From NCBI GenBank assembly GCA_025350445.1, contig JANXXV010000273.1, forward strand, positions 1 to 5,341: 5,341 bases of DNA, read 5' to 3'. This stretch comes from Bryobacteraceae bacterium (lineage in GTDB: Bacteria; Acidobacteriota; Terriglobia; Bryobacterales; Bryobacteraceae). The notes below the pieces were generated by a model. That model did no database searches, was not told the origin of the DNA, and saw nothing but the letters and a program-made list of their open reading frames with translations. The position numbers and the translations under genes are program-made. Below, one piece after another: positions 1-5,341 of the stretch (the first letter of the stretch is position 1; the number at the start of each line of letters is the position of its first letter).

Positions 1-689
<689 letters not shown>

Positions 690-706
690 TTCTATCAGGA
701 AGTACG

Positions 707-1933
707 CTATTTTAGCCCGAATTGTTCCCTGGATTGCAATGCGGCTGACACTATCAGCGACCGCTCGAACCGTTGCACCTGCGCCTCAAGCGGGTAATTG
801 CCTGTAAGGTGGTGGAACTTCGCCGCTTCCTCCGTCATTCGCACGTTGGTCACAGTGACGCGAATCGTGGAGCGCGGAGAAACGTTCCCGGCAGCGAATT
901 GCAGTGTCTCGGTGCGTTCCTCCAGCGGCTTCAGGCGCGTGTCCGCGATTCGCCTGGCCTTGGGCCACCACTCCCACTGCTGTCCGATGCGCACTGGCCG
1001 GGTTTGCATCACCTTGCCGCCATTCATCAAGTCGACTTCGATTCGAATGTGGCGCTCCGGGTCGCCGGTGGGCAGTTTGTGCCCCGCGTAGGCATTCTTC
1101 AGCCGGATGGGAACGTTGAGAACCGCGGCGCTTCGCGATGCCGTAAGCACCTCCACCGTGAGTCCCGACCGATTTGGAGTGGCGGGCGGGCCCAGCGTTT
1201 TGGGGATCATGCCACCGCCGAAGAAGTGGCGGCGCGCGGTGCGCACGGGGCCGCCGGCCACCAGCGGACGCTCCACCGCCGGCATGTGGCAACTGGAACA
1301 GCCTCTGCCCTGTTTCGCGTACGGGCTTTCTTTCCATTCCGCCGCCGTATCGAAGGTGCAAACCAAGGTATCGGTGTAGGCGGCGGTGGCCTGATGGCAG
1401 GCTGCGCACGAATCCACGGTCAGCAGCTTCTCATCTCGTTTCACGGGATGCGGTGCATCCGTATTGCCGTAGGGTCCAACCACGTAGCCGTCCTTCACAT
1501 GGCACACCGCGCAGGTGACGGCCTCATTCCGCAGAACCGCATCCATCCCCGGATTCCTCGCCAGAACGGGATCGCTGGTGGACCGGTTGCGCACATCCAC
1601 GGCAACATTTTCCACCTGGTTCAACAATGGCGTGTGGCAGTTCAGGCAGAGCCAGGAAGTCTTGGGCGATTTGGTCATCTCGGCCTGGAATTGCAGGTCG
1701 CTGAGCGCGTGCGCGTGGGTGGATGTTTTCCACTCCCGATAGATCTCCGCGTGACACACGCCGCAGTCCTCGGCACGAATGGATTTCAGCCCTTTTGGCG
1801 TCTGTTGGTAAGGCAGCGGGTTCTCCCACCAATAGCCGAGGATATTCACTTTCGCCAGAATTACGGCGCAGGCGAGCAATGCGGGTAACAATGCGGCTAC
1901 AGCGGCTTTGCCGTGTGATAGGATGCGAACCAT
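707..1933 (-). CDS. Membrane-anchored pentaheme c-type cytochrome (cytochrome c554-like family)
   Basis: From ATG 1933 this is 408 residues. Residues 8-28 form an N-terminal hydrophobic anchor after MVRILSHGK, placing the rest outside the cytoplasmic membrane. Five CXXCH heme-attachment sites are visible: CGVCH 57-61, CLNCH 96-100, CAVCH 141-145, CAACH 176-180 and CSSCH 212-216. His73 and His75 (STHAHALSD) could be distal ligands. The C-terminal 150 residues contain no heme motif and look like a beta-rich domain with AGHKLPTGDPERH at about 283-295, a pattern seen in multiheme cytochromes of the c554 type. The role is electron transfer; donor and acceptor cannot be told. In-frame alternatives are ATG 1969, adding 12 residues, and TTG 1993; none has a good Shine-Dalgarno. 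ATG 1933 was chosen because it starts just before the anchor and limits overlap with the divergent hydrolase gene to two bases. A zinc-ribbon membrane protein gene follows closely downstream. Confidence 0.9.
   Translation of the reverse strand: MVRILSHGKAAVAALLPALLACAVILAKVNILGYWWENPLPYQQTPKGLKSIRAEDCGVCHAEIYREWKTSTHAHALSDLQFQAEMTKSPKTSWLCLNCHTPLLNQVENVAVDVRNRSTSDPVLARNPGMDAVLRNEAVTCAVCHVKDGYVVGPYGNTDAPHPVKRDEKLLTVDSCAACHQATAAYTDTLVCTFDTAAEWKESPYAKQGRGCSSCHMPAVERPLVAGGPVRTARRHFFGGGMIPKTLGPPATPNRSGLTVEVLTASRSAAVLNVPIRLKNAYAGHKLPTGDPERHIRIEVDLMNGGKVMQTRPVRIGQQWEWWPKARRIADTRLKPLEERTETLQFAAGNVSPRSTIRVTVTNVRMTEEAAKFHHLTGNYPLEAQVQRFERSLIVSAALQSREQFGLK
1920..1923 (+). promoter_or_regulatory. Shine-Dalgarno of the MBL-fold hydrolase gene
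   Basis: AGGA lies 8 bases before ATG 1932. It decides the start: the in-frame ATGs at 1908 and 1923 lack an equivalent upstream site, and starting at 1932 puts the signal peptide (MRLLAGLVLSL) at the very N-terminus. The site lies inside the cytochrome coding sequence of the other strand. Confidence 0.6.
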
Positions 1934-2945
1934 GCGACTTTTGGCTGGACTCGTTCTCTCTCTTTGCATGGCCCCGATATTACCCGCCGCCAAGACCCTG
2001 GATTTCTACTTCATCGACGTGGAGGGAGGCCAAGCCACCCTGATTGTAACTCCCTCCAAACAGTCGCTGTTAGTGGACGCCGGCTGGCCCGGCTTCAACA
2101 AGCGTGACGCGGAGCGGATTAAAGCGGCGGCAAAGTCGGCCGGCATCAAGCACATCGACTATCTGGCCGTCACTCACTATCACACCGACCACGCCGGAGG
2201 GGTTCCGCAGATTGCGGCAATGCTGCCGGTGAAGAACTTTATCGACCATGGCCCCAACAACGAAACCAACAAGGGCGCCAAGGAGTTGAGTGAGGCCTAT
2301 GACGAGGCCGTCAAGACCGGCAATCATATGGTGATGAAGCCGGGCGATAAGATCCCGCTGAAGGGCCTGGACATCACCGTGGTGGCGGCCAACGGAGAGC
2401 ATATCGGAAGCGCGCTTGCGGGCGCCGGCGCGGCGAATCCGCTGTGCGCTGCCGCTCCGGCGTTTAAGGAGGACAAGTCGGAGAACGCGCGCTCTCTGGG
2501 GTTCGTCCTTACTTTCGGCAAGTTCCGGTTTATCGATCTGGGCGACCTCACCAGCGCGAAGGAATTGAACCTGGTCTGTCCGAATAATCTGCTTGGCACG
2601 GTGGACGTCTACCTCACCACGCACCATGGTCTGGATGCGTCGAACGCCAAGGCCATTGTCGAAGCGCTGCATCCGCGCGTCGCCATCATGAACAACGGCG
2701 CGAAGAAGGGCGGCGTGCCGGCGGCTTGGAAAGTGATTAAGGAATCGCCGGGCATGGAAGACATGTGGCAGATTCACTTCGCCATCGCCGGCGGGAAAGA
2801 GACGAACGTGCCGGATCCGATGGTTGCCAATATCACGGAAGAGAACGACGAGGGGAAAGCGCTCAAGATTTCGGCAAGCGCGGACGGTTCCTTCACGGTG
2901 ACAAATCTGCGCAATAAGTATTCGAAGACTTACGCGGCGAAGTAG
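1932..2945 (+). CDS. Exported metallo-beta-lactamase-fold hydrolase (ComEC/Rec2-like MBL domain)
   Basis: The 337-residue product begins with a cleavable-looking signal peptide (MRLLAGLVLSLCMAPILPAA, cut near residue 19-20), so it should act in the periplasm or outside. The mature protein opens with LDFYFIDVEGGQATLIV and LLVDAGW, the first strands of MBL proteins related to the soluble domain of ComEC. The metal-binding HxHxDH motif is HYHTDH at 82-87, followed by AGG. A further metal-ligand Asp is likely Asp205 in FIDLGDL, and THHG (His231-His232) supplies the late His. All main ligands are present, so a metal-dependent hydrolase is expected; the substrate (phosphodiester, lactone or other) cannot be read from sequence. 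The stop is TAG. The gene is divergent from the cytochrome, and its promoter must lie within that gene. Third-position codon use is GC-rich: about one GTA among some 22 valines, unlike the genes to its right. Confidence 0.88.
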   Translation: MRLLAGLVLSLCMAPILPAAKTLDFYFIDVEGGQATLIVTPSKQSLLVDAGWPGFNKRDAERIKAAAKSAGIKHIDYLAVTHYHTDHAGGVPQIAAMLPVKNFIDHGPNNETNKGAKELSEAYDEAVKTGNHMVMKPGDKIPLKGLDITVVAANGEHIGSALAGAGAANPLCAAAPAFKEDKSENARSLGFVLTFGKFRFIDLGDLTSAKELNLVCPNNLLGTVDVYLTTHHGLDASNAKAIVEALHPRVAIMNNGAKKGGVPAAWKVIKESPGMEDMWQIHFAIAGGKETNVPDPMVANITEENDEGKALKISASADGSFTVTNLRNKYSKTYAAK

Positions 2946-3148
2946 GGGCTGTTAGGGTCTGCCCTGAAAAAGCGGCGTCAATTTCGCCGGACCCCGCCGT
3001 GCGCGCCCGATTGTAGCCTGCGCATCTCTTTCCACAAGGATGCGGCAATTCTGAATGGGTTGGCCGGTCACACCGGAAGAATCCGCATGGCCGTCCGGTT
3101 CGGCGCGACTAACTTGAGTGTCCCCGGCCGCTTCCCAAGGATTGCTCC

Positions 3149-3175
3149 TCGTGTCCGTGCCCGCGCGGTACACGA
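3149..3175. repeat. Bulged GC-rich hairpin
   Basis: TCGTGTCCG (3149-3157) pairs with CGG-T-ACACGA (3166-3175), giving nine pairs with one bulged T and an 8-base loop. No T-run follows it on either strand, so it is not a standard terminator. It may be part of a leader or small RNA, or chance pairing in GC-rich sequence. Confidence 0.35.
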
Positions 3176-3349
3176 AAGAACCTTTGCTCCGGAAACAGAA
3201 ACAACCCCATCGCGTAAGTAGTCGTCGCACAACGGGGGGCGGCCGCAAAAGGAGCCACAGCACAAGTCCCGGCAACGCATGTCAAATTTTCATCACGTAG
3301 AAATGCCCCTAACTAAAATAAGCCTGAACCGCCTCTTTCACTTCCGCAC

Positions 3350-3389
3350 CGGTTGGCTTTTGCTTCGTCGCGCAACCTACAGCCAACCG
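3350..3389. repeat. Nested inverted repeat upstream of the DUF1501 promoter
   Basis: CGGTTGGCT (3350-3358) is perfectly complementary to AGCCAACCG (3381-3389). Inside it TTGC (3360-3363) pairs with GCAA (3372-3375), leaving an 8-base loop and an asymmetric internal gap of 1 and 5 bases. The outer arms end about 28 bases before the putative -35 box. It could be an operator for a dimeric regulator or a structured RNA element; the sequence does not decide which. Confidence 0.5.
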
Positions 3390-3416
3390 AATTTCCTCCG
3401 TACAGCTATTACTCCC

Positions 3417-3446
3417 TTGCCGCACACGTTTCTATAGAGATAGAAT
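3417..3446 (+). promoter_or_regulatory. Putative sigma70-type promoter of the DUF1501 gene
   Basis: TTGCCG (3417-3422) matches the -35 consensus at four of six positions. After an 18-base spacer, TAGAAT (3441-3446) matches the -10 consensus at five of six. An overlapping AT-rich TATAGA (3433-3438) is too close to that -35. Transcription would start near 3453, giving a leader of about 35 bases before ATG 3488. Confidence 0.4.
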
Positions 3447-3470
3447 CAGGACATCACAGCCTCTGCCCCT

Positions 3471-3476
3471 AGGAGG
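3471..3476 (+). promoter_or_regulatory. Strong Shine-Dalgarno of the DUF1501 gene
   Basis: AGGAGG is a full consensus site, 11 bases before ATG 3488. It is the only complete one in front of a gene start in this window, suggesting efficient initiation for the DUF1501/Ig-like pair, and it fixes ATG 3488 as the start. Confidence 0.75.
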
Positions 3477-3487
3477 GCCCACCAGCA

Positions 3488-4864
3488 ATGATCCGTCTAG
3501 ATTCTGATCGTCCCGTCGAATTTTGCGATGGTCTGCGCCGCAGGGATTTCCTGCACGCCGGCTCTCTCTCCATGCTGGGCCTCGGCCTCACACAATTCCT
3601 GGAGCTGAAGGCACAAGGCGCAACCGATCCGCAAAAGGACGTAAACTGCATCTTCCTGATGCTGGTCGGCGCTCCCTCGCAACTCGATACGTGGGACATG
3701 AAGCCGAACGCGCCCATCGAAATCCGCGGCCCGTTCAAGCCCATCAAGACCAATGTCCCGGGCATGGAGATCTCGGAAAACTTCCCCCGCATGGCCACCC
3801 ATGCAGACAAGTTCTCCATCGTCCGCAGCATGTATCACACGGCCGCGGCCGTGCACGATACCGGCCACCAGATGATGCAGACCGGACGCCTCTTTTCAGG
3901 CGGCATCGAGCACCCACACTACGGCTGCGTGCTCAGTAAACTGAAAGGGCCGAAGGGCGACGTTCCCGCGCACGTGCTGCTACCTCGCACTATCGGCAAC
4001 ACCGGCGGCAACATGCCACATGGTCAGAACGCCGGCTATTTGGGGAAAAGCTTCGATCCGTTCGTCCTGAACGCCGATCCGTCAGATCCAAACTTCCGCG
4101 TACCCGACCTGCTGCCGCCCGATTACCTGACCGCATTACGCGTAGACCGGCGCAAGAACTGGCGTGCCGAAGTAGACAAAACAGTAAGCATGTTTGAAAC
4201 CTCGCAAGACGCCCGCCTGCTGGATTCCACATTCCACCAGGCCTATACGCTGATGTCGTCGCAGAAAGCCCGCGAAGCTTTCGAACTGAACAAGGAACCG
4301 GAAAAGGTTCGCGAAAAGTACGGCATGAACCGTTTCGGCCAAAGCTGCCTGCTAGCCCGCCGCATGATTGAAGCCGGCGTCCGCTTCGTAACGGTGAACA
4401 TGTTCGAAACGGTATTCGACGAAATCACCTGGGACATTCACGGCTCCAAACCCTTCAGCCCCATCAGTTGCTACAAAGACCTGGTAGGCCCAATGTTCGA
4501 CAACGCCTATTCGTCGCTAATCGAAGATCTGACAGACCGCGGCCTCTACAAGAACACCATGGTAACGGCGATGGGCGAATTCGGCCGCACGCCGAAGGTA
4601 AACCCCGCGGGCGGCCGCGATCACTGGCCGCAGTGCTGGAGCATCATCATGGGTGGAGGCCCGCTCAAAGGAGGCCAGATCGTAGGAGCCTCCGACGAAA
4701 TCGGCGGCGCACCAAAGGACCGTCCCACGAACCCGGGCGAAGTAGCCGCCACAATCTTCAAAGGCCTGGGCATCGACATGAAAACCGAACTCCCCGGTTT
4801 CGGCGGCCGCCCCATCCCGCTAGTAGATCGAGGCATCGAACCAATATCCGAGCTCTTCACATGA
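3488..4864 (+). CDS. DUF1501 family protein, Tat-exported, alkaline-phosphatase-like fold
   Basis: The 458-residue product has a CDGL-RRRDFL N-terminus (residues 13-22) followed by a hydrophobic stretch, GSLSMLGLGLTQFLEL. This is a twin-arginine signal, so the protein is exported folded. The body matches DUF1501 in order: FLMLVGAPSQLDTWDMKP (about 56-73), RSMYHTAAAVHDTGHQMMQTG (113-133), GNMPHGQNAGYLG (174-186), RRMIEAGVRFVTVN (291-304), WDIHG (315-319), MGEFGRTPKVNPAGGRDHWP (362-381) and GGPLKGGQIVG (390-400). Length is normal and both ends look intact. The family belongs to the alkaline-phosphatase/sulfatase-like superfamily by fold; its substrate is not established, and it commonly sits next to DUF1549/DUF1553 cytochrome proteins, as here. 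Its stop overlaps the next start as ATGA, implying coupling. Valine codons shift to GTA in the second half: 1 of 10 before residue 200, 12 of 15 after. Confidence 0.93.
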   Translation: MIRLDSDRPVEFCDGLRRRDFLHAGSLSMLGLGLTQFLELKAQGATDPQKDVNCIFLMLVGAPSQLDTWDMKPNAPIEIRGPFKPIKTNVPGMEISENFPRMATHADKFSIVRSMYHTAAAVHDTGHQMMQTGRLFSGGIEHPHYGCVLSKLKGPKGDVPAHVLLPRTIGNTGGNMPHGQNAGYLGKSFDPFVLNADPSDPNFRVPDLLPPDYLTALRVDRRKNWRAEVDKTVSMFETSQDARLLDSTFHQAYTLMSSQKAREAFELNKEPEKVREKYGMNRFGQSCLLARRMIEAGVRFVTVNMFETVFDEITWDIHGSKPFSPISCYKDLVGPMFDNAYSSLIEDLTDRGLYKNTMVTAMGEFGRTPKVNPAGGRDHWPQCWSIIMGGGPLKGGQIVGASDEIGGAPKDRPTNPGEVAATIFKGLGIDMKTELPGFGGRPIPLVDRGIEPISELFT

Positions 4865-5341
4865 AATCACCGAATAATCTCTTAGACCCCAAGGAGGGCG
4901 GACGCCCGCGTCCGCAGCCGGCCCTCTGGCCGGCACTAGCGCTGGCGATACTCCTACTCCCCACAAACACGCAAGCGGCAAATCTAACGATCTACCCGCC
5001 AGCCCCATCCCTAACCAACTCAGAATCCCGCCAACAACTAATAGCCGAATCCACCACCGGCACTTACCAACAGGACCTAACCCGCCAGTCCACCTGGACC
5101 AGCAGCAACCCGAAAGTAGTAACAGTAGACGCCACAGGCATCCTAAAACCGGTAAACGACGGCGAAGCCGAGATAACCGCCACCAACGGCCAAGACACAG
5201 CCAAAACACGCGTTACCGTAACCAACTCTCACGCTCCGTTCACCTGGAGTTTCCGTAATCATGTAATCCCGGTAATGACCAAAGCCGGCTGCAATCAAGG
5301 CGCGTGCCACGGAGCCCTAGCCGGTAAAAACGGCTTCAAAC
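4861..5341 (+). CDS. Ig-like (BIG2) and CX4CH cytochrome protein, N-terminal part of a probable DUF1549/DUF1553 protein
   Basis: The frame is open from ATG 4861 to the window edge (160 codons), overlapping the DUF1501 stop by ATGA. Residues 1-39 look like a signal peptide with hydrophobic core ALALAILLLP and a cut after TNTQA. Residues 41-121 form a bacterial Ig-like domain: strands around NLTIYPPAP and QQLIAEST, then TWTSSNPKVVTVDATGIL and GEAEITATNGQDTAKTRVTV. Residues 144-150 are CNQGACH, a CX4CH site followed by G-AL-GKNGFK. This context is known from the N-terminal part of long proteins that continue into DUF1549 and DUF1553, which I expect beyond the edge. Covalent heme binding at CX4CH is inferred. 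The signal-peptide n-region is unusually long and contains a palindromic element (residues 13-25). No strong Shine-Dalgarno precedes the ATG, and no other ATG exists before the hydrophobic core. Codon use is odd: 8 of 14 Leu are CTA and 7 of 8 Val are GTA. Confidence 0.85.
   Translation, partial: MKSPNNLLDPKEGGRPRPQPALWPALALAILLLPTNTQAANLTIYPPAPSLTNSESRQQLIAESTTGTYQQDLTRQSTWTSSNPKVVTVDATGILKPVNDGEAEITATNGQDTAKTRVTVTNSHAPFTWSFRNHVIPVMTKAGCNQGACHGALAGKNGFK
4898..4934. repeat. Two-unit REP-like palindromic element inside a coding region
   Basis: GCGGACGC (4898-4905) and GCGTCCGC (4908-4915) form a perfect 8-base palindrome with a 2-base centre. One base later GCCGGCC (4917-4923) and GGCCGGC (4928-4934) form a perfect 7-bp stem with a CTCT loop. 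Two adjacent perfect palindromes within 37 bases, far more GC-rich than the flanks, resemble a REP/BIME-type dispersed repeat. There is only one copy in this window, so the dispersed nature is inferred. It codes for residues 13-25 of the Ig-like protein. Confidence 0.6.

Larger units (their letters stand above)
2946..3487. other. Gene-free stretch between the hydrolase and DUF1501 genes
   Basis: I find no convincing gene in these 542 bases. The left part, to about 3290, is GC-rich and contains a minus-strand open frame (2952-3275) whose product is rich in Arg, Pro and Gly and resembles no family I know. The right part is more AT-rich and regulatory in character. Within the stretch I can support a bulged hairpin, a nested inverted repeat, a sigma70-like promoter and a strong Shine-Dalgarno, listed separately. 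No clear intrinsic terminator follows the hydrolase stop. Confidence 0.6.

Noticed and set aside
773..1888. 371-codon plus-strand open frame antisense to the cytochrome
   Set aside because: It lies wholly opposite a frame with five CXXCH motifs, has no recognisable domain and is the expected shadow of GC-rich codons.
2070..2777. 235-codon minus-strand open frame opposite the hydrolase
   Set aside because: The plus strand there carries all MBL metal ligands; the minus reading is Arg/His-rich without any known motif.
2951..2969. AGGG-TCTG-CCCT followed by GAAAAA as a terminator for the hydrolase gene
   Set aside because: The stem is only four strong pairs and no T-run follows on the plus strand.
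3064..3076. CCGGT-CAC-ACCGG small hairpin
   Set aside because: A five-pair stem is common by chance in sequence this GC-rich, and nothing nearby gives it a role.
2952..3275. 107-codon minus-strand frame in the gene-free stretch
   Set aside because: Arg/Pro/Gly-rich composition typical of random GC-rich DNA, no ribosome site and no recognised domain.
4820..5209. 129-codon minus-strand frame, Leu/Trp-rich and apparently membrane-like
   Set aside because: It is antisense to the DUF1501 end and the signal peptide and Ig domain of the next gene. Its hydrophobicity is a by-product of the opposite-strand codons, and there is no start signal.

Overview
The window looks like a chromosomal piece from a GC-rich soil-type bacterium, most likely Acidobacteriota of the Solibacter/Bryobacter kind, with Planctomycetota as the main alternative. 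The best argument is the right-hand gene pair: a Tat-exported DUF1501 protein translationally coupled to an Ig-like (BIG2) protein with a CX4CH cytochrome motif, which is the start of the DUF1549/DUF1553 architecture common in those phyla. The assignment is inference from gene content, not from a marker gene.

Left part (1-1933, minus strand). A membrane-anchored five-heme cytochrome c (707-1933) is followed after 17 bases by a small zinc-ribbon membrane protein (183-689). The last stretch of that frame is not zinc-ribbon protein: near position 268 the sequence becomes, in another reading frame, an internal piece of a Baeyer-Villiger-type flavin monooxygenase that runs off the left edge without its N-terminal FAD-binding fold. 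This is either a real deletion fusing two genes or an assembly chimera.

Middle (1931-2945). The cytochrome and an exported metallo-beta-lactamase-fold hydrolase are transcribed divergently, and their likeliest start codons overlap in a single CATG at 1931-1934, so each promoter must lie inside the other gene. A 542-base gene-free stretch follows (2946-3487). It holds a bulged hairpin, a nested inverted repeat and a plausible sigma70-type promoter, then a strong Shine-Dalgarno.

Right part (3488-5341, plus strand). The DUF1501 gene overlaps the next gene by ATGA. That next gene is open to the window edge and encodes a signal peptide, a BIG2 domain and CX4CH. A two-unit palindromic element sits in frame inside its signal-peptide coding region. 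Valine codon choice switches to GTA about halfway through the DUF1501 gene and stays so to the end of the window. The pair probably makes an exported surface or periplasmic system; members of these families are widespread but biochemically poorly defined. I see no CRISPR array, tRNA, rRNA, phage gene or intact transposase.
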